From: Arthrobotrys musiformis
Lineage: Eukaryota; Ascomycota; Orbiliomycetes; Orbiliales; Orbiliaceae
Reading direction: 5' to 3'
Length of the DNA stretch: 64,000 nucleotides
Assembly: GCA_036971715.1 (NCBI GenBank)
Contig: JAVHJL010000001.1
Span: 1,364,001 to 1,428,000, forward strand
The translations under genes were made by a program, and so were the position numbers. Numbering within the stretch: the stretch's first letter is position 1; each line of letters starts with the position of its first letter. Under the pieces are notes generated by a model that worked only from the letters and a program-made list of their open reading frames with translations, did no database searches and had not been told where the DNA came from. Below are positions 24,014-34,183 of the stretch, piece by piece.

Positions 24014-25350
24014 CTACATGTTCATGATATCAAGTACCTACCTAGCCCAGTGCATGCCGTGCTGCTTGAATATTTCCACCGATCGTAATATACCATCGGA
24101 AAGAAAGAAAAAGACCAATACGACGACGCCAATGCCAAAAAACTGATACCAATCAAATCAACCGGATATCAATCGAACTCCCCACAAATCCCAAGATATC
24201 CACACACAAAAAAAACTTAAACCCTTTGTCCCTTTTTCAACAAACAAAGCGGAGGTTTGGATGTTTTGAGTCAAAATATCTGAAACTGTTGGTGTGGGTG
24301 GTCCATGCAGAGTGCAGTTAAGCTAAAAAAGTTACCCGCTTTTTGGAGTATGCCTGTCGGTATTAGCGAGAGGGGCCCGCGCCGAGTGGTCCCAAGATAT
24401 CTTCGCTGTCTTCGACTGGCCTTAAGCTTTGGGTGGCTGGGACGTGGAGAAAGGGGATCTCGATCGGCCAGCCTGGATTCTTTGCCGTATCCGTAAACCT
24501 TCTTTTTTCCCTCTTTTTTTGCCGCACGTGCATGTATACCGACGTACATACGGACATACATATTTCCTGGAAGGGTGTGAATACTTTGGCCGAAGTGGAG
24601 TGTGAAGTATCCGTCAATGTGCATGAGCATGCAGCTGCAGTTGGGCTTGCAGAGCTCGAGGACCTGTTGGAAAATGAGGAGTTTCAATTGACATTTAAGC
24701 GAAGGACCTGTACATACTAAGCAAGTACTTATATGCTTGCTATGCTAAGTACTACATAAGTACTTGATTACAATAGTACGTGTACGCTGACATGTACTCA
24801 ATGCTTGACATACATACTCTCAAGTACTATTGTTTACGGATGAACATAGGTACAGTACCTGGCCCATTCGCGGAGTTTTCAACCCTCGAAACAAGGCTAT
24901 GACATATTACAGTGACCCATATCACTGTTTTCAAGCAAGTTAACCTTGATACCTGCAGCATGCAGAAAACATATATATCATTGGTCTCGTATGTATCATT
25001 ACTATTTTCTAAATAAACGTTGAACTGTTATAAACCATGCATATGACGGGAATAGTACATTTATAACTTGGATGTTAGCTTTCATTATATACATGTTTAC
25101 TAGTACACCCGGCCATTTTATAGCTCCGAAACATTTTGAGAAACTAAAATAGGATGGGAGTATTTCAATATAAATCTAGAATTCCAAATACAAAGCTTGC
25201 AAGCGCATCGATGACTAGTACTATTCGGGTATCCACCCGAATAATGTAATATATAATGTATTTCACTAGGACCTGACCCAAAGTTACCATATTGCTTCTG
25301 CGTATCGTCGGCTCGCGGCCCAATCGGTCGTCTAGTTATATAGGGAAAGC
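24014..25350. other. Gene-poor AT-rich segment
   Basis: No supportable gene. It includes a short region of overlapping minus-strand frames (24271-24687) without splice support, the AGTACT palindrome cluster, and AT-rich DNA (24880-25260). Confidence 0.45.
24715..24832. repeat. Cluster of AAGTACTT-type palindromes
   Basis: Within about 115 bp the motif AAGTACT, or its close variant TGTACT/AGTAC, occurs at least six times in both orientations (it is self-complementary). Similar single copies occur in other intergenic regions (near 4795, 25710, 59640 and 59875-59905). Function unknown. Confidence 0.5.
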
Positions 25351-26314
25351 TTACAATATCGATTCAAGATCAAGTGTCTGGACGAGCGTCCTCCACATGG
25401 GGTCACCGGATTTCTGGATGATATTATCTCCATGAAGAGCCGACACCGCCACGCTATTGAACCTGCATGCGAATGAATATGATGCCTTTGAAACTTTAAG
25501 GGGCTCTTGATTCGAAATACTCACTTTTTGATATTTACACCGTCTCTCTGCAGCTCGCTGGTGGCACGGTCGCTGATGATATGGAAACTTTCAGATGACC
25601 AGTTTGGGTTATCCCTATTACCCACGCCCATACATTAGCTAGCTGCCATCACCTGCGAACAACTTTAGAAGATTTTCCCTAGCCTGGGGTCCGGTTCACG
25701 ATTTTCCCAAGTACTTAATTAAGCTAATTGGGTACCTATGCATGTAGGTACCCTTATTATTGACTTACATTTTGTTGACAATAAGGATAAACCTAGCACA
25801 GCTTTCCAAGACACCGATTGTCGCATCTCCAGCAATCCCGAGATCAATGATATTGGCCTCAGCGCTGGCGCTATCAGCATCCATCACATACAGCACAACA
25901 TCAGGATCATTGCTATCTAAGATATATCGAGACTAAATTTGAGCCGACGTACTTTTTGCGCAGGACAGATTGAAATCTAGAAAGTATGCAATCTGAAGAT
26001 ATCAAATATCAATACGAACCAGTAATTTCCCACATCCCACTCCGGGTCTCGAACGACAATGGAATATTTTCTTCCCTGAAGAATTCCGTCATCCGATCAT
26101 ATCTTTGAATACCGTTGCGCTGCAGCCTTTCCATAGTCGACATCCCTAGACCGCACTATCATATAGGCCATTCAGCTGGTTGTCGAGTATAAATAAGCAG
26201 ATTGAGGCGCCTGCCCGAACTTATTGACGTATGTTAACCCACGCTCATCATCAAGTTGCCGACTAGAGTCTTCTTCCCCGTCCCGGGTGCACCGAATATA
26301 CGTATTTGCCGCAT
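25351..26314 (-). CDS. Cryptic mini eEF1A-like GTPase-domain protein
   Basis: Five short exons (26314-26243, 26155-26020, 25916-25769, 25614-25525, 25462-25351) join in frame to 185 residues. Introns have GT/AG ends and lengths of 87, 103, 154 and 62 bp. The product aligns in order with the G domain of eEF1A/Hbs1-type factors. RIFGAPGTGKKTLVGNLMM sits at the P-loop. CGLGMSTMERLQ matches CGGIDKRTIEKF. VVLYVMDAD matches the strand before the insert. RFILIVNKMDNPNW (117-124) matches LIVAVNKMD. SVAVSALHGDNII matches FVPISGWNGDNMI. MWRTLVQTLDLESI matches the end of the G domain. Domains II and III are absent. The residue after the P-loop GK is Lys rather than Ser/Thr, and the DAPG switch-II segment is missing. 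Catalysis is therefore doubtful. Gene or recent pseudogene; a 24-nt microexon variant is possible. Confidence 0.6.
25730..25753. repeat. Inverted repeat inside intron of the eEF1A-like gene
   Basis: Perfect 9-bp arms (GGGTACCTA / TAGGTACCC) with a 6-nt loop TGCATG. It lies in the 154-bp third intron of the 25351-26314 gene and would form a stable hairpin in RNA. Confidence 0.5.
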
Positions 26315-26657
26315 GCTCGTTGCATTGTATTTCTGAATCGATAAACTTAAGAGAGAGGACGGATTCTTTAAAAAAAACAATAGATATATTTCGATGCTAG
26401 AATAAAAGAACGCACGCCATATGCATAACGCCAGGACTTTATTATATTATGATGCTTCGGAGCATTAAACTAGATAGCGATGCGGACTCAAAGAACCAGA
26501 AATTTTCCAACAGCCGAAGCAAGGGATTTCCCAACCAACTTCCTTTGCAATTTTGTTATCAGTTGTGTTAAAACTTCGGCCTATTTTAGGCCTCCGTCCG
26601 ATGAAAACATATAACACAGTGCAGGCTGGGTTTATCGAGTTTAAAGGAATGTAATAC

Positions 26658-26880
26658 CTGCGCCGGTCTCGTTCCTGAGCTAGGTCTGCACTGAGGATTT
26701 AACAACGCTTGGGATTGTCACCAGCTCCAAGGCTTTAAAGGGCAGAGAAGAAAAATTTTTTATATAAGCTTACCGATATCGCCAGTGCTCTCATTGACCC
26801 CAGCAATTATAACTGGCGAGTAACTTGCAGGTTTCGACAACCTCAAAGTCGACAGCGCGACTGTTATCTGCTGGGGGGGG
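26658..26880 (-). other. Possible two-exon coding fragment upstream of the eEF1A-like gene
   Basis: A minus-strand frame with balanced protein-like composition (TVALSTLRLSKPASYSPVII, AGVNESTGDI) ends at a GTAAGC donor (26773). After an 88-bp intron it joins in frame to a 28-nt exon (LAQERDRRR) with a good donor at 26657. No start codon or downstream exon is certain. A further join at 26403, after a TTCTAG acceptor, would run open into the eEF1A-like start, so it could be an N-terminal extension. Equally it could be a remnant. Confidence 0.2.
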
Positions 26881-29800
26881 CTACAGGGAATCCGAATGAA
26901 GATTGTTGTATTGTTGTATTGTTGCAACCGGATCACTCAAGAACAAAACGTTTAAATCCATGGCCAACTAGTCGACTACGCATCGAGATTCTGGACAGTA
27001 CAGGTCCGTATGTATAAATTTATTCGACCAAACGAATACCGATTTTGCCCGCAGGCTACCTCAAATTATGGTGTAAGCGCTTGATCCTAACTTCGAGCCC
27101 CGGGCTTCTTGCTGCTCATTGCATTGAGATCGATGGCTGATGGTGTTTATATATTATTGTGCTCTTCGTGCATCAAAAGCCCGTACAGCTGAGGCCGCTA
27201 GGTGACAATATTATCGATTATCGCAAGCATTGATTATTCTAACAATTTACATGTACATATACATGTGGGTAGCTCGCGGGAAAACCACACCCTTCGAAGC
27301 CCTCTGCAATGAGAAACTACAGGAACCGAACCCGCATCTACCCCGTACTCCAGAAGAATACTATCCCCAATTGCCAAGCTAGCAGGAATACTTGATTCAA
27401 CACTCAATTACAGTCTTGGGGACCAGAGGGCTTGCCTGCAGAGGGAAATAACTTGTACCCTTGGTAGGACAAGACATGGGTATTTGCATAATATTCGTCT
27501 GGTGAAGTCATGGCCATAAGTTAAGTGCTTAGTGCTCAATGTGCTGTTCACTTAATTTCAAGTTATACATCCTGCATGCACGATATCTTCACGCAGGCCA
27601 CAGTGGCCAGCAAGGTTGTGGTTTCGAATCAATCGTCAAGGTCCATACAATTGCAATTAATTCATGGCCAGTGCAGTGCTTCGATTTTTAATTATTATTA
27701 TAGGAGGATTCCCCACGCATTGCATTGCTTGCATTGCAGCTTATAGTTGACGTGACATGGCACGCCCTTTTACGGCACAATCGACGGCGAGTCCTAGTTA
27801 ACTGGTCTACTAGTGACCCTAGCTTAGGATCCCGTGGCGAGGATGTCTTGGAATATTGAAGTTTGCTAACGACGAAATGCGTCTGTCACACGGTATGTAC
27901 GGTATTGTCACATTGCATGAATTGAAGCAGCGAAGGTCTCACCAGCCAGACATCCGCCACACACAGCCACAATTTTAATACCGACTTAGCTATACATAGC
28001 AGTTAGTACGGTCTATCCCCGGATTACTTATAGGGAACGTCATGAACTAGAATTCAAGACAATCGAGTATCAGTGTCGACCAAACTTATTTTTTTTTAAA
28101 TGGCTGAGCCATAGCACTATCTCTGCCTCCAGCTGGTCGACCCGGGCCCATGACACCATAACAATATTGTATACGCGTATTGTGTGAACATGTTCGAGAT
28201 CCGTGTCTATGTGTGCATACTGTGAGTACCGAGCTCAACGATCTCTCGTATCGAATTTTTAATCCTTTGCGATCGAGAATTTTATTTTTATTATTTTAAT
28301 TCCTATCGAAACATTCACGTTTCGTCCCGAAATATTAATTATATTAATATCCATAACTAGCGCCAGCCAGCCTGTGCCCGTTCATGCCTACGATCATGCG
28401 TTCCTGCCGAGCGCGAATCGATTATCTAAGATTGCTGATAATTCCTGGGGAAAGGGGTGGGGAGAGGGCCACATTTTCGGCATAAACCACGGCTGTATTA
28501 CTGGATTTCGCCGGTACTTACAGACATGTTACCCCATTCAATTTAACCTTATAACGGCTGTCTTTCATGGTTTTTCGATACTAGACACTTGTGTGTGAGG
28601 GTAAGAAGTAATTATAACTTCGTGCTACCAATATTAGTGCGACCACACATTTTACCTTCTCATGATATGTGTGGTAGCCGACACATGGCTTCCCCAACGG
28701 CCGTAGCGCTACGTATGTGACTGGAGTACAAGTATAGTAGCGTGTAATGTTGTTTTTTATCTTATCACAAAATACTCAGCTACTATACTGAGGTCTAGAT
28801 CTATCTATCCGAACTGTCTCGATACTATACTCTACATGCTACAGATGTAGTTACTGTTAGCTAGATATAGGTCCAGAAGCAGTTGTAATTTCCTTTGATT
28901 ATCGATAATTGCGCTTTATGCCATTTCGGTATCCCCATTTCCACAATTCGGTCCGTTGTTGAGACAGTTGATATCGATTGGGTGCAAGTCGCCTAGGCTG
29001 TGCTATATTTAGACACAGCGTCAACAGATTCTACAACCACCAGCCACCACCACCACCACCTCTGAAGAAAGGGCGAATATGGCAAGAACGATACTAATGC
29101 AGACGTCACATCGCCTCCCGATTAGATCTCGGGTGCCGTCGATGGTGCCGTAGCAGGCGCTCTCTGCGATTTTGATCATAAGACGCATGCTATTTTGATT
29201 CCTGAAGCCTTCGAGCCTCGCTCTCCTTGACTATTTTCGGAGAGACGCTTTTCCCCCATGAATTCGAATGTTGCACATATAAACAATCCCAACGATCATG
29301 TTAATTACGGTAATTTACGTTTCTCGCGGAGAGTTAACGTGTAACTATTAAAATCAAACCCATTGTGTAGTTCCTTTCCTCTTTTCGAATTTCCCCCAAA
29401 ATATCTCGAAGAGACCTGGCCTCGATTTCCGTCCGGTGATGGCGACTTGAATCAAAATATTTTTCCCAACACTGCCAGAATATTTTCACTAACTAAGGGA
29501 GGTGAAACGTTGAAACCGGCTTCAAGGAGAAGACATCCTGCATACATTCCGTATACGTCAATACATACTTACTTACGATAGTGTGCATGCGCAGCACGTA
29601 GACATTGACAAAGAAAGAAAGAAAAGTCTGCTGAGACTACGCAGAATTTGGTCTTGGACGATACCCTCTTTGGCCTACGCCGATACAACCGAAGCTACTA
29701 TTCCCAGAGCTTGGTAGCCTCGAACGTCAACTGCAGAGCACAGCACAGCAAAGCACAGCAGGCGAAGTTAAGCCGCTGGGTTAAAAGCACCTTCACCAAA

Positions 29801-30259
29801 CCGCCCAACGGCGCCCATTCCTGGCCGGTGGTGGGAAAAGCCTTTGTATCGTCTGATTGGCTCCTGACCCCGCACCCTTGTCCAAGCCAGCTTGTGGAGT
29901 TCCCAAGATCGGTAAGACGTCCTGCCCGCGAATGTGCGCTGGAAGGAAAGTGTGACCCCTGGAGCACGTCCGTTCAACCATGTTCCTTGCATGAAGGTCG
30001 AGAATTTTTAGCGTCCTTTTTTCCTGACAACCAGCGAGTAAGATTTCCTTAGTGGAATGCACCCAAAAGGGAGGAGAGCGCATCGAAGGTCGGTAAGTTT
30101 CTGGTTTTTATTGCACGCTCATTTCACCATATTATGACCAACCGTTCCCCTCCCCTGTCGCTTCGTAATTTTACCCAGGCTCGTTCATTCACAGCATCGG
30201 TTGCGGCCCCTAATCGTTGACGTTTTCTCATTCCCATTCGTTCCTGGCGCAAGAACCCT
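26881..30259. other. Gene-poor AT-rich region
   Basis: About 3.4 kb without a supportable gene. Open frames are short and lack splice support. One fragment near 29100-29230 reads protein-like on the plus strand (GAVDGAVAGALCDFDHKTHA) after a TAG acceptor, but no start or partner exon is found. No transposon ends, rRNA or tRNA were recognised by eye. Confidence 0.45.
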
Positions 30260-30991
30260 GCACACGGCCGTGTTTTTCTCCCTTTTCCTTCTTTAATATC
30301 CGGCCCATTCTCCCTTTTCTTCTCTCTTTTCTTCTCCCTCTACCTCGTCGACAGTCTACATAGACAGTTAACGGTTTCTTGGTATCATTTTTTCAATCGT
30401 TTATCACAACTATTCAGCGAACGGTTTACAGCTTCACTCTTTCAGCTGTACCTCTGTTTGCTAGCCATTCATTAAATTACACAGTCGTTTTTTGCGCCCT
30501 GTTATATCCTTCTTTATTCTTTTTTTCCGCCGGTTCATCCGTTGCGTCGAAACTTTCATCGATTTAATTCTAATAAATCGTGATTGAATACGAAAAAGTA
30601 ATTTCACTATTACATTCGTCGTCTTTCGCTCTTGCCGTTCAAGTAAGTATTTGTACCTATTGCCCATTCCGATGTTGCATTGGAGTCGCGAGCATTGCAT
30701 AAACATGCGTTACTAGTACTGCACTTTTGGGACTTAGTCCGAACTGCGATGCTCTTTTGACATATCAACATATACTAACATGTATACCTACAGTACCATC
30801 ACGTATTTACTCGGTCGCCAATTATCAATCGTAAAATATATTCTGTAGAATACCGCCTACGATCTTAACCTTATAAATCTAAATCGACAAAGTATCAACT
30901 TGAACGATCCAACCAATTATAATCTCACAACCCCCTTTATCAAACTCCAACAAACTCAAACACCTTTATTCTTATCTATTCTTCCAACAAA
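30260..30991 (+). promoter_or_regulatory. Pyrimidine-rich promoter and 5' leader with a 5'-UTR intron
   Basis: Long C/T tracts at 30275-30350 resemble those before transcription starts of highly expressed fungal genes. A complete intron signature follows: GTAAGT donor at 30643, a perfect TACTAAC branch point at 30773-30779 and CAG acceptor at 30791-30793. This gives a 151-bp intron in the 5' untranslated region. The second leader exon, 30794-30991, ends in AACAAAATG, a good start context. Confidence 0.55.
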
Positions 30992-31492
30992 ATGTCGACA
31001 TCTTTCGTAAACACTATCTTGCGCCGAAGCGAGGATGCTGCCGCTTCCAACTCGACAATTGTTCAGTTGCTTACCGCCCTTGTGGTCCTCGCCGGCTTGG
31101 GCTTGCTTCTTGGAGGAATCTTGGTAGTTATCCGACGTGTTAAGAGCAAGAGGAGTCCGACTTTGCCGACACACACAAGGAACTTGACAGTTACCGCCAT
31201 CCCTTATTCATCCAGCAGCAGCAAGCGCAGCTCGTGGTTTGGTAACGAGAAGTCCGACCGACCGGGAACCCCAACATCGCCAGTTCCTGAAATCAGAATC
31301 ACATTCCCAGAAGAAGAGAGCGCCGACGGAAAGAGGAAATCTGGCCGTGTCGTCGTCGTTCAGGTCGGTGAAGCGGGCGCTGCCTTCGTCCGTGACATCG
31401 AGCCTGACAACCTCCCTCCTTACCAGAAGGGTGGTTTCTCATCTGTGGATCTCAACAAAGTTGGCGGGTTGAAGGAGAAGGAATGGGCTTAA
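30992..31492 (+). CDS. Small single-pass membrane protein
   Basis: Intronless coding frame of 166 residues. A short Ser/Asn-rich N-terminus precedes one strong membrane helix at residues 23-47 (QLLTALVVLAGLGLLLGGIL). A basic stop-transfer cluster (RRVKSKR) and a cytosolic tail of about 115 residues follow. The tail has Ser-rich and Pro-rich stretches, EIRITFPEEES, VVVVQVGEAGAAF and LPPYQKGGF. No signal peptide cleavage site is evident, so it is likely a type III anchored protein. The leader intron and long pyrimidine tracts on both sides suggest high expression. I recognise no characterised family; similar small one-helix proteins are common in filamentous ascomycetes. Confidence 0.75.
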   Translation: MSTSFVNTILRRSEDAAASNSTIVQLLTALVVLAGLGLLLGGILVVIRRVKSKRSPTLPTHTRNLTVTAIPYSSSSSKRSSWFGNEKSDRPGTPTSPVPEIRITFPEEESADGKRKSGRVVVVQVGEAGAAFVRDIEPDNLPPYQKGGFSSVDLNKVGGLKEKEWA

Positions 31493-32693
31493 ATGCTTCG
31501 AATCGATTAATATATAATTTTTTCTTGTTTCAGCATGTTGCCGGTCTTTCTTTCTTTATACCTTCTTCCTTTTTTCCTTCTTTTTACACGGATTTTCTGT
31601 GTTCATGTTATCCTAGCCTTGATAGCTGGAAAACACGCCTGGCCGTTTTCTTGACCCACTCATCTCTTGGAGATTCTCGAGTTATTGTGTCAGCCTTCTT
31701 GAGATCTTTGGGGCCGGACAGGTAATCTTACCAAAACTTCCTCTCAATCTTATTCTATTTTACCCTTTTTTGAACATCAAAGATACAGCATCGGGGTGTG
31801 CTTTTTTAAAACAAAACCTTATGTCGGCGTTGAATTAGACCAATGCTTGCGAGATCTTCTTTCTGATACCCAAAAATTACCTTTTTTTTTCCCCCCTCTG
31901 ACAATTTAAATATGTCATGTTACTAGCAGGAGGCGCCTTGAAATCTTCTGACTATACTATACTATACATCCTTAAATGCTTGCTCTTCCTTTTTCCTGTA
32001 GCGGGCACAACCTAGAAAATTATTTCTGTACTGATAGATACCTTTTTCCCCTCCCATCAATTCTTTTCCTTGACTATTATTTCCTTTTATTTTTTTTCCT
32101 TTTCTCAATATCATTTCCTTTGTCATATTCTTATCTCCGTGGGTGTCCTTTTTTTTTTCTTTTCTATAAATTCTTTTTAATATCTCAAACTTTTCCTTTC
32201 TTTTCCTTGTAATGTAATATATACACTAGTGCTAATTGACAGCTAGACGAACGAAAGCAAAGTTAATGATGATGCGTATTCCAATCTAGACTACATACAA
32301 ATCTTAAATATTTTTTCTGTTTTAGACCCCCACGTTGGTTTCCTGATTGCTCGAAGCGGGTGGTTTTGGCTTGTGAGCGAATAAAAAATGTGATCTCGGC
32401 AATAATATCTAGTTCATCGGTACCACAATTTGCATTAAACTCCACGAGGCGCTCACGTGGGAAATTAATTTGGTTGATCAACTCATTTGTGTTCAATGTA
32501 GATTAATTACTACCAGCGGTATAGACGTGCGGTGTGTAGAGGACAACTACGCCGGTGGTTCGATCTATAATATTTACCATATCTGCCTCGTCTGCCGTGA
32601 GTAAACGCGGGGGGGGGCAGTAGGAATAATATAACCACCGTAGGCTGGAGTAAAAAGGGTTAACATCACCGCGAGACCAGATAACATGAAAGT
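31493..32693. other. T-rich 3' flank and spacer
   Basis: From 31510 to about 32215 the plus strand is strikingly T/C-rich, with many CTTTT runs. This is consistent with a long 3' untranslated region or termination zone of the preceding gene. The rest is an unremarkable spacer with a G-homopolymer near 32612. No gene is seen. Confidence 0.45.
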
Positions 32694-33500
32694 ATGACTG
32701 AATACACTCCTACCGTATACCCAAAAGAACCGCACTCCAGCTTCAATCGTTACATCTATAACCTTAAAATAATGGGTCTCAACAAGGTAGCCCTCCGTGC
32801 AGCAATACTCTGGTCCCGCACGCAGACCTGCTGCACAAAAACCCTCGCATTCTACAAAGGGCTCTACAAAAAACTAAAATGCCCGGTCCTACGCCGAAAA
32901 ATCCGCCTCCAAGAGCGCGAAACCAGAAATGTGGAAGTAATACCAACTGAAGATGGTTCAGCACTCCGGCCAGCTCTGGCTTACGAGACAAGCTCAGACA
33001 CTACGGGGACAGATAGTAGCTTTATACTAGTACAGAAATACCTCGTCCCGTGCAACGCCCGTTTTATCCCTCTACTCAAGGGAGTGCGTTTTCTAGAACA
33101 ACTCGGTTATGTCCAATACCTAGTGATCAAGGGATTTATAAAGGAAATAGGTACGGAGGAAGGGTTAGAGAAATGGTCGATGGAAGAGAACATCGATCGG
33201 TTTTTGGAGTATGCATTGGAAATGGAGGTTACATCACGAGAAGAAATCAGGACCGAGATGGGACCGCTGCAGCTACCTTCACCGATCCTAGAGTTCAATG
33301 TACGCGAGGATAGACAGGAGCGTTTGTCCGCGTTTAGAAATCTGTATGGGGCATTGATTCGTTCGATAGAAGCTTGCCCCGTCCACCCGAAATTCTCGCG
33401 GGACGACGAAAGGCTTAAGCGTGAGAGGTTGGAGGAAATGGCAAATTTATGGGCAAAGGAGAAACTGATTTACGATTGCATCCCCGGGATGTTTGATTAA
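32694..33500 (+). CDS. Hypothetical protein B
   Basis: Single ATG-initiated frame of 268 residues with no recognised domain. The N-terminal 70 residues are basic with cysteines (RTQTCCTKTLAFYKG, KLKCPVLRRKIRL). A central acidic linker is followed by a helical C-terminal half: FIPLLKGVRFLEQLGYVQYL, EENIDRFLEYALEME, ERLSAFRNLYGALIRSIEAC, then a charged helix ending in YDCIPGMFD. There is no membrane helix or signal peptide. Order and spacing of the RFL..L and LYGAL.R segments resemble hypothetical protein A at 10448-11440, so both may be diverged members of one lineage-specific family. That is an inference from weak similarity. Confidence 0.65.
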   Translation: MTEYTPTVYPKEPHSSFNRYIYNLKIMGLNKVALRAAILWSRTQTCCTKTLAFYKGLYKKLKCPVLRRKIRLQERETRNVEVIPTEDGSALRPALAYETSSDTTGTDSSFILVQKYLVPCNARFIPLLKGVRFLEQLGYVQYLVIKGFIKEIGTEEGLEKWSMEENIDRFLEYALEMEVTSREEIRTEMGPLQLPSPILEFNVREDRQERLSAFRNLYGALIRSIEACPVHPKFSRDDERLKRERLEEMANLWAKEKLIYDCIPGMFD

Positions 33501-34183
33501 TCTAGGCATCATACATGTATTTGTATATATAGCCCAATATCAGTGGTTGGGACTGCAGGTCTTAGTCGTAGTAAGATGTGCTGATACCTGTTCGGTTTCA
33601 TCAATGAAGCCAACATGCACCCGGTGTTGGCTGTTGCATTTCGCACGCCCTCGACATCCCTGTCCGTACCACCAAAAAAACATACCAAATGAGGGCATCT
33701 CAGGATGCAACGTATCAACAGAAAGCACTATCACGTGATTAAACACCAAGCTGGAATGGCGCGGTTATGTAATCAACAAACCAACCAATCATCGTCACCA
33801 GGGCCATTGGTGCCTGTCAGAAACATGAATGGAAACTCTTCCCTCTAAAATCCAAAAACTTTCTTTTGTACCTCGAAATATGAAGATAGCCGGTACCCTC
33901 CGACGACGCGACCTGAGCGACTCTACTCTCATACAACCCGTACGTATATCCATCCTCATACCCATTGTTTTCTCGAAATTCGAACAATTGGTTAACCAAT
34001 TCAGTGAGGGGGGTTTTCGAATTTCCAGTCGCCAAGGGAAGCGGCATCCATATGGGACCGGACAACAAGTACCGTGAACAGACCACAGTAACAAACTATC
34101 GAATTTATCACATAACTCGGATCAGGACGGGTTTCTAAAACAAGAACGTAAGAGAATTTTCTTACCTGTTCTAGTACGACACA
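33501..34183. other. Spacer upstream of GPI13
   Basis: About 680 bp between two plus-strand genes. Overlapping short frames on both strands show no splice or domain support. It must contain the GPI13 promoter. Confidence 0.4.

Noticed and set aside
24014..24041. Intron joining the hydrophobic segment to the 23785-24012 frame
   Set aside because: It would be only 28 bp, well below every other intron seen in this window (39 bp or more).
24271..24687. Minus-strand frame of 138 codons near the AGTACT cluster
   Set aside because: Overlaps another equally plausible frame, non-ATG start, no domain, no joinable exons.
25917..26019. 24-nt microexon (25976-25953) in the eEF1A-like gene
   Set aside because: It keeps frame but requires introns of 43 and 36 bp. 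A single 103-bp intron gives the same frame and is simpler.
29648..30052. Plus-strand open frame of 134 codons
   Set aside because: Starts with TTG, overlaps several equally open minus-strand frames, and has no domain or splice support.
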